Positions 1 through 5,518 of a stretch of 7,552 nt of DNA are shown piece after piece. The stretch spans positions 1 through 7,552 of the forward strand of contig DKPO01000035.1 in assembly GCA_002471225.1 (NCBI GenBank), given 5' to 3'. The notes under the pieces were generated by a model that saw nothing but the letters and a program-made list of their open reading frames with translations, ran no database searches and was not told where the DNA came from. The DNA is from Porphyromonadaceae bacterium UBA7332. Lineage in GTDB: Bacteria > Bacteroidota > Bacteroidia > Bacteroidales > UBA7332. Both the position numbers and the translations under genes were made by a program. The stretch's first letter is position 1. Each line of letters begins with the position of its first letter.

Positions 1-10
1 ATTTCATTAC

Positions 11-70
11 GAACCCTGTAGGGTTGGATCCACGTACCGTGTCTCGGGAGCCATAACGAGATCCAACCGT
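11..70. repeat. REP-like palindromic element, long-loop form
   Basis: The element opens with the CTGTAGGG lead-in also found at 610-617. A perfect 9-bp inverted repeat follows, GGTTGGATC (22-30) against GATCCAACC (60-68). The loop holds a second small inverted repeat, TCTCG (42-46) against CGAGA (57-61). The phrase TGTCTCGGGAG, four variable bases, then AACGAGAT recurs at 1968-1989. It is probably a diverged relative of the compact palindrome at 611-641. Confidence 0.55.
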
Positions 71-140
71 GTCCCAAAACCAACAAATACACAACCAACC
101 ACACAAATGTTTTGATCCGAACAATGCGATTTAAAACATT

Positions 141-203
141 TACAGGAGTTCAGAGAGTTCAAGGAGTTATTTTGTTTTTAAACCGTTGGATTAACCAGCA
201 AAT
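141..203 (+). repeat. Repeat E copy 1: 9-nt array followed by a conserved tail
   Basis: Three 9-nt units (ACAGGAGTT, CAGAGAGTT, CAAGGAGTT) occupy 142-168. They are followed by a tail reading TTTTGTTTTTAAACCGTTG (170-188). The same array-plus-tail arrangement recurs at 531-592 with about 85% identity by eye. Just upstream, TGATCCGAACAA (113-124) recurs at 681-692, again ahead of a 9-nt array. A 76-codon open frame covers this area but is made of repeat sequence, so I do not call it a gene. Confidence 0.6.
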
Positions 204-220
204 GATTAAATACCAACAGC

Positions 221-247
221 GTAGGGGCAAGTGGCACTCGCCCGGGG
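221..247. repeat. REP-like palindrome, GTAGGGGC form
   Basis: A short imperfect hairpin: GGGC (225-228) pairs with GCCC (240-243), and inside it AGTG (230-233) pairs with CACT (235-238) around a single G. The GTAGGG lead and the CCCG exit match the other palindromes in this window (611-641 and the inverted copy at 1894-1924), while the arm sequence differs. Conserved edges with a changed but still self-complementary core are typical of REP-like families. Confidence 0.5.
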
Positions 248-322
248 TTCACAATTGCATGGCAATCGAATTTAACCCGAACGAAAATATACTGTTTCAT
301 GCAGATTTAAGAATACAAAATA

Positions 323-491
323 CCTCACCACAATTAAGTTAAGAATTCTCTATTCAGAGCCCTTTATCAAGTGCTCCACTTTTAAATTACTGTAGCTTTC
401 CCTTGTCTCGTTCTACTAAACGAGCCAGACTCAATCTCCTGTAATTCCAAAGTCAGAGAGTTCTTAACTGATTATCTCAATTACCTCAATT
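323..491 (+). repeat. Repeat A, copy 1 (169 bp)
   Basis: This is a full-length copy of a 169-bp repeat. Counted by eye it differs from copy 2 (1447-1615) at 11 of 169 positions, without gaps. It differs from the visible part of copy 3 (7429-7552) at 10 of 124. Near its ends lie inverted repeats: GTTAAGAATTCTCT (338-351) is complementary to AGAGAGTTCTTAAC (455-468) with one mismatch. A central hairpin, CTCGTT and AACGAG, lies at 407-424. It has no convincing coding frame and I do not recognise the family. It behaves like a small non-autonomous mobile or structural repeat. Confidence 0.85.
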
Positions 492-530
492 CATTTTCTA
501 CAATTTCTTCTTTTGCCTTTTAAGAGACCC

Positions 531-592
531 TACAGGAGTAAAGAGAGTTAAAGGAGGTATTTTGTTTTTAAACCGTTGATTCAACCAAATAA
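531..592 (+). repeat. Repeat E copy 2: 9-nt array followed by a conserved tail
   Basis: Units ACAGGAGTA, AAGAGAGTT and AAAGGAGGT are followed by the tail TTTTGTTTTTAAACCGTTG, which is identical to the tail of copy 1 at 170-188. A REP-like palindrome begins 80 bp after the array start, the same spacing as in copy 1 (141 to 221, 531 to 611). The two copies therefore look like one duplicated composite block rather than independent insertions. Confidence 0.6.
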
Positions 593-610
593 ACATATCA
601 ATGCCAACCC

Positions 611-641
611 TGTAGGGCGCGGATCCATGTATCCGCCCGTG
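611..641 (+). repeat. REP-like palindrome, forward copy
   Basis: A perfect 6-bp stem GCGGAT (619-624) and ATCCGC (631-636) encloses CCATGT. The stem can be extended by GG/CC pairs around a bulged C. The reverse complement of 1894-1924 matches this element at 30 of 31 positions, differing only in the loop (CCATGT versus CTATGT). The flanking sequence is also partly shared, in the GCACC...ATC phrase beyond the CCCGTG edge. Confidence 0.75.
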
Positions 642-699
642 TTTCGTAACGCACCGCCCATCATGTTTATCCAAAAACAATGATCCGAACAAGATGTTT

Positions 700-767
700 C
701 ACAGGAGTTAAAGGGGTAACAGGAGTTTATGCATCTACGCGAATGAAGAAAGAGTTAAAGGAGTTTG
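700..767 (+). repeat. 9-nt-periodic GGAGTT arrays
   Basis: At 700-728 the DNA reads as units of the form CACAGGAGT, TAAAGGGGT, AACAGGAGT. At 749-767 a second short run, AAGAGTTAAAGGAGTT, follows. These are the same degenerate 9-nt units as at 142-168 and 532-558. TGATCCGAACAA (681-692) precedes the array, as it does in the copy at 113. I see no start codon and frame that would make this coding. Confidence 0.55.
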
Positions 768-773
768 TTTGAA

Positions 774-814
774 GGTAAAAGAGTAACTCCACTAACGAGC
801 ATAGCGAGTTTACC
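774..814. repeat. Imperfect inverted repeat
   Basis: GGTAAA (774-779) is complementary to TTTACC (809-814), and inside it AACTC (785-789) is complementary to GAGTT (806-810). The inner sequence CGAGCATAGCGAG resembles the ACGAG/CTCG phrases of the element at 40-62. There is no T-tract after it and no gene next to it, so I do not call it a terminator. Confidence 0.4.
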
Positions 815-877
815 CTAAATCCACCTCCTCCCTTAACTCGTCGACGACTATCAGAGGATATGTCTTATAAAACATTC

Positions 878-906
878 TGACCTCCTTAACCTCTCTGACC
901 TCCTGT
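878..906 (-). repeat. 9-nt-periodic array, inverted orientation
   Basis: Units TGACCTCCT, TAACCTCTC and TGACCTCCT follow each other with a 9-nt period. On the minus strand they read AGGAGGTCA, GAGAGGTTA, AGGAGGTCA, the same family as the + strand arrays at 142, 532 and 700. A further inverted trace, CCTCTGAACTCCTGTGAG, is at 1993-2010. Confidence 0.55.
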
Positions 907-927
907 AAGATCTTCTTTTTTATCTTC

Positions 928-1004
928 AAATAGAGGAAATAGATTAAATCAGGTTATTGATTGGATGATTGATTTATTTATGAGAAGGAGAGTCCATAAC
1001 ATTT
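928..1004 (+). repeat. Repeat B, copy 1
   Basis: The first 49 bases (928-976) are identical to 1630-1678. Copy 1 then has four extra bases (TTTA), and a further 24 bases match the second copy with a few differences, ending near GAGTCCATA. The element contains a direct repeat of ATTGATT. No coding potential is apparent. Confidence 0.8.
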
Positions 1005-1010
1005 GTCCTT

Positions 1011-1151
1011 GAGCCGGACGGGCTTTCACTTTCTTGCTTCAGGTCTGGAAAGTAAACAAAGAACCCCGTCGCTGTAGATGATGGGGCTAAAAAGAATTTC
1101 TTCCGGACGAGAAGAGACAAGCCGTAAGAACTTGAATCTCTTCTTATCGTC
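1011..1151. other. Block of nested inverted repeats, possible structured element
   Basis: GACGGG (1017-1022) pairs with CCCGTC (1065-1070). Nested within it, a 9-position stem joins 1025-1033 to 1048-1056 with one C-A mismatch on the + strand. That mismatch becomes a G-U pair on the minus strand, which hints that the minus strand is the structured RNA, if any is made. A second imperfect stem lies downstream, GACGA-GAAGAG (1106-1116) against CTCTTC...TCGTC (1138-1151). A minus-strand frame of 69 codons (974-1183) covers the block but has no start context, domain or neighbour to support it, and its end falls inside repeat B. I recall similar GTTACTTT/AAAGTAAC-type palindromic blocks in Bacteroidetes intergenic DNA but cannot confirm membership here. 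Confidence 0.4.
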
Positions 1152-1385
1152 CTCCATCCATCCTTTTCATAACGCTCAATCATCTAAGGCGAAAAAACAA
1201 ATACATTTTAATCATTGAGTTTAGAGTGGTTTTTAATCTGCCTTTTAATCAGCGTTAATTTGTGAAATCGATAGATTATTTAGAGATGTATTCATTATTG
1301 ATTGTAAGAATCCAAGCGTCTTCGTTTGAGATCTGACAATCAGGAATGGATGCATTGAAGTGTTAACTTCAGGCGCAAGCCCGAA

Positions 1386-1426
1386 ATAATCTATTAAATC
1401 TGTGTGAGAGATGTCTTTTTGTTCGT
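1386..1426 (+). repeat. Repeat C, copy 1
   Basis: ATAATCTATTAAATCTGTGT and the following bases up to TTGTTCGT match 1824-1865 with one single-base gap and about five substitutions. The AATCTGTG phrase resembles short repeats common in intergenic DNA of many Bacteroidetes, which is recollection and not a search result. The copy ends 20 bp before repeat A copy 2. Confidence 0.6.
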
Positions 1427-1446
1427 TTCAAATCCAAGATAAATAA

Positions 1447-1615
1447 CCTCACCACAATTAAGTCAAGCACTCTCTCTTCAGAGCCCTTTATCAAGTGCTC
1501 CACTTTTAAATTACTGTAGCTTTCCCTTGCCTCGTTTTCACAAACGAGCCAGACTCAATCTCCTGTAATTCAAAAGTCAGAGAATTCTTAACTGATTATC
1601 TCAATTACCTCAATT
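1447..1615 (+). repeat. Repeat A, copy 2 (169 bp)
   Basis: This full-length copy is in the same orientation as copies 1 and 3. Relative to copy 1, four of its 11 differences cluster in the loop region of the central hairpin (1531-1548), where the stem CTCGTTT/AAACGAG is kept and even lengthened. The near-end inverted repeat is weaker on its left side here (GTCAAGCACTCTCT). It lies 637 bp upstream of the first gene. Confidence 0.85.
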
Positions 1616-1629
1616 ATTGAATTCTTATA

Positions 1630-1702
1630 AAATAGAGGAAATAGATTAAATCAGGTTATTGATTGGATGATTGATTTATGAGAAGACGAGTCCATAGCGT
1701 TT
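1630..1702 (+). repeat. Repeat B, copy 2
   Basis: Identical to 928-976 over its first 49 bases, then shorter by four bases and similar for 24 more. It follows repeat A copy 2 after only 14 bp, whereas copy 1 of B is over 400 bp from repeat A copy 1, so the two families are separate units. Confidence 0.8.
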
Positions 1703-1743
1703 CTAAAACGATATGAGCGAAGATTCGAAATGAAGCAATCATA

Positions 1744-1764
1744 GATTTGTTTGCCAAACAGATC
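1744..1764. repeat. Short hairpin without a T-tract
   Basis: A 9-bp stem with one G-T pair, GATTTGTTT against AAACAGATC, closes a 3-base loop. There is no T-run on either side and no gene next to it, so its role is unknown. Confidence 0.4.
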
Positions 1765-1798
1765 GACAGATCAATCCATAACCTTAATTGCGGTGAAT

Positions 1799-1865
1799 CG
1801 GTTTTTAATCTGTGCCAATCCATATAATCTATTAAAATCCGTGTGAACGATGTATTTTCGTTCGT
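1799..1865 (+). repeat. Repeat C, copy 2
   Basis: Bases 1824-1865 match copy 1 (1386-1426). The upstream phrase GGTTTTTAATCTG (1799-1812) also occurs at about 1228-1240, so a longer diverged relationship may exist between 1225-1426 and this copy. Nothing here is convincingly coding. Confidence 0.5.
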
Positions 1866-1893
1866 CAAATTCGAATGCCGTGCGATGGTGCAC

Positions 1894-1924
1894 CACGGGC
1901 GGATACATAGATCCGCGCCCTACA
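1894..1924 (-). repeat. REP-like palindrome, inverted copy
   Basis: The reverse complement matches 611-641 at 30 of 31 positions. The stem GCGGAT (1899-1904) and ATCCGC (1911-1916) is intact and only the loop differs. The self-complementary GGTGCACC (1887-1894) overlaps its left edge. The pair at 611 and 1894 forms a long-range inverted repeat enclosing about 1.25 kb. Confidence 0.75.
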
Positions 1925-1966
1925 TTTAAATACACCATCTGAGAATCTGTCTTAAAAAACGATGCC

Positions 1967-2013
1967 TGTCTCGGGAGTAATAACGAGATAACCCCTCTGA
2001 ACTCCTGTGAGAC
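1967..2013. repeat. Second copy of the TCTCGGGAG element with an inverted 9-nt trace
   Basis: TGTCTCGGGAG, four variable bases, then AACGAGAT (1968-1989) repeats the phrase at 40-62. It is followed directly by CCTCTGAACTCCTGTGAG, an inverted fragment of the 9-nt array family. Downstream of 2013 the sequence becomes AT-rich and free of recognised repeats until the promoter. Confidence 0.5.
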
Positions 2014-2118
2014 GATGTGTTTTAAACAGCCTTATAATTTCACATTTTAGGATTGATTTAACATATTGGCTGGATGTTTGGTTAAAAAAAATAGTTATTA
2101 TAATTTATGTGTTATGCA

Positions 2119-2152
2119 TGTGTATGATTTTTCCTCGAAATAATTATCTTTG
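2119..2152 (+). promoter_or_regulatory. Probable Bacteroidetes-type promoter of the export operon
   Basis: TATCTTTG (2145-2152) matches the Bacteroidetes primary-sigma -7 consensus TAnnTTTG exactly. The -33 region is weak: TATG (2123-2126) and TGTG (2119-2122) each differ from TTTG by one base at about the right distance. Transcription would begin near 2158-2160, leaving a leader of about 94 nt before the first start codon. This is the best such match close upstream of the genes. A full -7 match also occurs at 1742-1749 (TAGATTTG), but without a good -33 box. Confidence 0.6.
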
Positions 2153-2196
2153 CCATTCGAAAAATATAAAAGTTAGGAATCACTTAGAATTTCGTT

Positions 2197-2216
2197 TTTA
2201 CACACTTACGTGTAAA
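2197..2216 (+). promoter_or_regulatory. Leader hairpin or operator-like inverted repeat
   Basis: A perfect 7-bp inverted repeat, TTTACAC (2197-2203) and GTGTAAA (2210-2216), encloses ACTTAC. It lies in the inferred leader, 36 bp before the start codon. It could be a protein-binding operator or an mRNA hairpin; no T-tract follows, so it is not a simple terminator. Confidence 0.4.
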
Positions 2217-2252
2217 TCACTATTTCTGTTATTTACAAATTGAATTTTTATA

Positions 2253-3059
2253 ATGAGAGTTAACCATTATTTATTTAAATTATGTCTCTTGTTGTGGCTG
2301 ACTGCCTCTTGTACGGCACACAAACACATCGGCTATCTGAAAGATATTGAGACCCTGACCACAGAGCAAATGGATTCGGCGGCAAAACCTGCGGAGGTGC
2401 GTTTTATGCCGGGCGATATGATGACGATTGTTGTAAACACAACCGATCCGAATGCATCCAAAGTTTTTAATTTAGTTCTTCCCCGCCGTTATAAAGGACA
2501 AGATGAGTCTATTATAACCGGTCAGGAAGCATTACAGACCTATCTGGTTTCAAAAGAAGGTTATATTGATTTTCCCGTTTTAGGGCGGATTGAAGTGGCA
2601 GGTAAAACCAAAGCAGAAGTGGAAGAGCTGATTAAATCAAAAATTTATCCGGAGTATATTACCGAAGAACCCATTATTACCATTCGTCTGACAAACTTTA
2701 AAATATCCGTGATGGGAGAGGTGATGCGTCCGGGTGTATTAACCTTCGAAAATGAACAAGCGAATCTCTTAGAGGCATTAACGATGGCAGGGGATTTAAC
2801 CATTTATGGTCGTCGCGACAATGTCCTGGTGATCCGTCAGGATGCAACGGGAAAGAAAACCATCTATCGATTGAATCTACAGGATAAAGAGTTGCTGTTA
2901 TCCGATGCTTTCCAACTGCAACAAAATGATGTGATTTATGTGGAACCGAATAAATCGAAAGGAAATACGAGCCGTGTGACCTCTAGTGAGACCATCTGGT
3001 TCTCTGTATTGGGTTCGTTGATGAGTATTGCTACCCTGATTATAACTATCTTACGTTAA
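2253..3059 (+). CDS. wza: Wza-type polysaccharide export lipoprotein
   Basis: This is an outer-membrane polysaccharide export protein of the Wza/BexD family, the exit channel for capsule or exopolysaccharide. The start is firm: an in-frame stop (2241-2243) lies 9 bases upstream and the ATG leads directly into a lipoprotein signal peptide ending LTAS-C, with Cys20 as the lipidated residue. A Poly_export domain covers about residues 46-146 (PGD at 53-55 and the segment around GYIDFPVLG at 103-111). One SLBB-type domain follows from about 150, opening with the VMGEVMRPG motif. A hydrophobic segment (248-267) ends the protein. At 268 residues it is shorter than the E. coli protein (about 379) and has fewer SLBB repeats, which is usual for Bacteroidetes members. 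The stop lies 3 bases before the next ATG, so the two are co-transcribed and probably translationally coupled. Confidence 0.93.
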   Translation: MRVNHYLFKLCLLLWLTASCTAHKHIGYLKDIETLTTEQMDSAAKPAEVRFMPGDMMTIVVNTTDPNASKVFNLVLPRRYKGQDESIITGQEALQTYLVSKEGYIDFPVLGRIEVAGKTKAEVEELIKSKIYPEYITEEPIITIRLTNFKISVMGEVMRPGVLTFENEQANLLEALTMAGDLTIYGRRDNVLVIRQDATGKKTIYRLNLQDKELLLSDAFQLQQNDVIYVEPNKSKGNTSRVTSSETIWFSVLGSLMSIATLIITILR

Positions 3060-3062
3060 TAT

Positions 3063-5435
3063 ATGGAAAAGAATCAGACACCAATTATAGATCAGCCTCA
3101 GCACGAAGAAGAGGAAATCAACTTAGTGGAAGTGTTGATGAAATACCTGCATTACTGGAAATGGTTTGTAGCTTCGGCAATTTTGTTCGTGGCTCTGGGT
3201 TTTCTGTTTTTGCAGACACAGAATAAGGAGTATCAGATTGATACGACCGTTCTGTTGAACGACGAAAAAGGCAAAGGTCGTCCGGATATGGCAGCCTTGC
3301 AGGAAATGGGAATCCTTTCCGGAATGAGTGCCAATGTCGATAATGAAATAGAAGTGATGCGCTCGAAAGACCTGATGCTGGGCGTGGTTAATGATTTGAA
3401 ACTTTATACGTCGATTCGCGAACGCAAAGGGTTACGTAAAGTGAATCTGTATAAACGGACTCCTGTTGATGTAGAACCCAGTGCTGAGTTTTTAGAACGC
3501 TTGCTCCAGCCTTTAGAGTTTACATTGGAGCGTAAAGGTGATGGCTACTCCGTTTCGGGTGAAATGGGGGATGAGTCGTTTGAACAAACGTTCTCGCAAT
3601 TTCCCTATGAATGGGTACTGCCGACTGGTAAAATCACATTGACCGAAACAAATTTTGCCGTTGATAACGATTGGACGAAACTGGATGTTTCTATTCGCAA
3701 TCCGATGCAAGTTGCGTCAGCTTTGACGAAAGAAGTCAATTTCCAATTGGCTCAAAAGAATGGATCGGTGATTAAAATCTCGATGCATAATGATAATATT
3801 CTGCAAGGCGAAGATATTCTGAATAAAGTAGTGGAATACTACAATAAGGAGACGATGCAGGCAAAAAATGAAACGGCGTTAAGTACGGAACGTTTTATCA
3901 ATGAGCGTTTGTTGTCTTTGCAGGGCGAATTGAAAGAGGTCGAGAAAGATGTTGAAGGTTACAAAAAGAGTAATAAACTGACAGATATTTCAGCTGAATC
4001 GGAGTTGTTTATTAAACAAACAGGTGAAACTGATACACAGCGTGCAGAGATTGAAACGCAATTGAATATCTTAAGCTATATTGATGAATTCGTTAATAAA
4101 AAAGAGAATCGCTATCGCATTGTACCGAATATCGGTATTTCGGATGTCGGTTTGTTGAAAGTGATTGATGAATACAATACCAAGATCCTGTTGCGCGAAC
4201 GCACTTTGCGTACAACCTCGGAAACGAACCCTACTGTTGTTGCTTTAAACGGCGATATCGATACGATGCGTGCGAATATTTTAGGAGGTATTGATGTAGT
4301 ACGTCGTTCGTTAACAATCACGCAAAAAGAGATCAAAAAGAAAGAATCGGAAATTAATAGCCGGATTCGCGAAGTGCCGCGTCAGGAACGTGAGTTGATG
4401 GAGATTGCCCGCCAGCAAAAGATCAAGGAGTCCTTATATATGTTTCTGCTGGAAAAACGGGAGGAAAACTCCTTAAGTATGACCATGACAGTTCCAATGG
4501 CTCGTATGATCGAAAAACCGTATTGTAATGGAATACCGGTTGCTCCGCGTAGTATGGTGATTCTATTGGCATCGTTTGTTCTAGGTTTGATCGTTCCGGT
4601 AGCAGTAATCTTTGTGAAAGAGCTGTTTAATGTTACCATTACAACCCGTCAGGATGTAGAGGCGTTGACGAAACTACCGATCTTAGGAGAATTGAATCAC
4701 GAAAAACTAACCGGACGTTCAATTGTGGTTAAACCGAACAGTACGAATGTGACCAACGAATTGTTTCGTGCGGTGCGTAACAACCTGCAGTTTATCGCAG
4801 GCATGGGTGATAAAAAGATTATTACCATCACATCGAATGTACCGGGTGAGGGAAAATCCCATGTTTCTACCAACTTGGCAGCGATGTTTGCGATGGCAAA
4901 TAAACGCACGCTGATAATCGGGCTGGATTTACGTAACCCGCAGTTAGCGAATGTATTTCAGATTCCGAATAAGGGGCTAACCAACTACTTATCGGGACAA
5001 GAAGCAGATATTAATTCGCTGATTGTACACAGTCAACAGTTTAAAGGACTGGATATTCTGCCTGCAGGCCCCGTTCCGTTAAATCCGAATGAGATGCTGA
5101 TGTCAGATAAATTACAGAATTTGATCGACCGGTTGAAAGATCAATACGATTATATCCTGATTGACTCGGCACCGATGGGTGTGGTTTCAGACTCCTATTT
5201 ATTGAATGATTTCACCGATCTGTTTGTGTTTGTATCGCGTTCGAACTATACGCACAAGAAGATGGTGGACGATGTGAATAAACTAGTAGCTCAGAAACGA
5301 ATCAAGAATGCCTACTTTATTATCAATGATGTAAATATGGATGCCCGTTCCTACCGATATGGGAAATATGGTTACGGCTACGGAGGCTACGGCTACGGCT
5401 ATCACGGAAAAGACGAAAATCGCAAACAAGCGTAA
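3063..5435 (+). CDS. wzc: Wzc-type polysaccharide co-polymerase with BY-kinase domain
   Basis: This inner-membrane chain-length regulator is fused to a bacterial tyrosine kinase and works with the Wza partner in Wzy-dependent capsule or exopolysaccharide export. A Wzz domain starts the protein, with a membrane segment at about 34-50. A long periplasmic part with probable coiled coil (about 265-460) leads to a GNVR-like region and a proline-containing stretch before the second membrane segment (498-518). The cytoplasmic kinase shows the oligomerisation motif EX2RX2R (E566, R569, R572), Walker A (GEGKS, K598), Walker A' (IIGLDLRNP, D622) and Walker B (ILIDSAP, D701). The usual first Asp of Walker A' is Gly620. 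The tail carries eight tyrosines (764-780) in a Gly-Tyr-rich run, the expected autophosphorylation cluster. The length of 790 residues is normal for fused kinases. No cognate phosphatase is in the window. A strong terminator follows 20 bp after the stop codon. Confidence 0.95.
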   Translation: MEKNQTPIIDQPQHEEEEINLVEVLMKYLHYWKWFVASAILFVALGFLFLQTQNKEYQIDTTVLLNDEKGKGRPDMAALQEMGILSGMSANVDNEIEVMRSKDLMLGVVNDLKLYTSIRERKGLRKVNLYKRTPVDVEPSAEFLERLLQPLEFTLERKGDGYSVSGEMGDESFEQTFSQFPYEWVLPTGKITLTETNFAVDNDWTKLDVSIRNPMQVASALTKEVNFQLAQKNGSVIKISMHNDNILQGEDILNKVVEYYNKETMQAKNETALSTERFINERLLSLQGELKEVEKDVEGYKKSNKLTDISAESELFIKQTGETDTQRAEIETQLNILSYIDEFVNKKENRYRIVPNIGISDVGLLKVIDEYNTKILLRERTLRTTSETNPTVVALNGDIDTMRANILGGIDVVRRSLTITQKEIKKKESEINSRIREVPRQERELMEIARQQKIKESLYMFLLEKREENSLSMTMTVPMARMIEKPYCNGIPVAPRSMVILLASFVLGLIVPVAVIFVKELFNVTITTRQDVEALTKLPILGELNHEKLTGRSIVVKPNSTNVTNELFRAVRNNLQFIAGMGDKKIITITSNVPGEGKSHVSTNLAAMFAMANKRTLIIGLDLRNPQLANVFQIPNKGLTNYLSGQEADINSLIVHSQQFKGLDILPAGPVPLNPNEMLMSDKLQNLIDRLKDQYDYILIDSAPMGVVSDSYLLNDFTDLFVFVSRSNYTHKKMVDDVNKLVAQKRIKNAYFIINDVNMDARSYRYGKYGYGYGGYGYGYHGKDENRKQA

Positions 5436-5455
5436 TAAAATAGATAACTAGTAAG

Positions 5456-5504
5456 AAAGGCTGCTCGCTGAGTCCCCGACTCCACGGGTAGCCTTTTTCC
5501 TTTT
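5456..5504 (+). terminator. Strong intrinsic terminator after the kinase gene
   Basis: A 12-bp stem (two G-U pairs) joins AAAGGCTGCTCG (5456-5467) to CGGGTAGCCTTT (5485-5496). A 2x2 internal loop then leads to a second perfect 5-bp stem, GAGTC/GACTC (5470-5474 and 5478-5482), closed by CCC. T-runs follow at 5494-5498 and again after two C. It ends only about 15-20 bp before the start codon of the next gene, leaving no room for a promoter between them. Confidence 0.88.
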
Positions 5505-5518
5505 AACCGATCAAAACG

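Larger units (their letters stand above)
1..2144. other. Gene-poor repeat mosaic upstream of the polysaccharide export genes
   Basis: No open frame in this stretch looks like a real gene. The short frames cross repeat boundaries, have low-complexity or odd composition and show no domain. Instead the DNA is built from several repeat families, listed separately: the 169-bp repeat A (two copies here), repeat B (two copies), repeat C (two copies), REP-like palindromes, 9-nt-periodic GGAGTT-type arrays in both orientations, and a block with nested inverted repeats. Sequence not assigned to a family (for example 1190-1380 and 1765-1800) is AT-rich and holds nothing I recognise. No transposase, integrase or tRNA remnant was seen. 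The dense nesting suggests accumulation of non-autonomous elements in a tolerated intergenic site, which is inference. Confidence 0.75.

Noticed and set aside
112..342. 76-codon plus-strand open frame
   Set aside because: It runs through repeat E, a REP-like palindrome and into repeat A; its peptide is repeat-derived.
498..692. 64-codon minus-strand open frame
   Set aside because: It lies across repeat E copy 2 and the REP-like palindrome, with no protein-like features.
142..906. Possible CRISPR array from the regularly repeated short units
   Set aside because: The 9-nt units are contiguous and degenerate, with no unique spacers of constant length, and no cas gene is present.
974..1183. 69-codon minus-strand open frame
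   Set aside because: It overlaps the end of repeat B and the inverted-repeat block, shows no domain or signal peptide, and has no supporting promoter or neighbour. Better explained as repeat sequence.
1742..1749. TAGATTTG as a promoter -7 box
   Set aside because: It matches the consensus, but no TTTG-like -33 box lies at the right distance and no gene follows nearby.
1656..1868. 70-codon minus-strand open frame
   Set aside because: It spans repeats B and C and has no recognisable domain.
2007..2243. 78-codon plus-strand open frame just upstream of the export gene
   Set aside because: It covers the promoter and leader, and its composition is that of translated AT-rich DNA. Its stop codon helps fix the start of the Wza-type gene.
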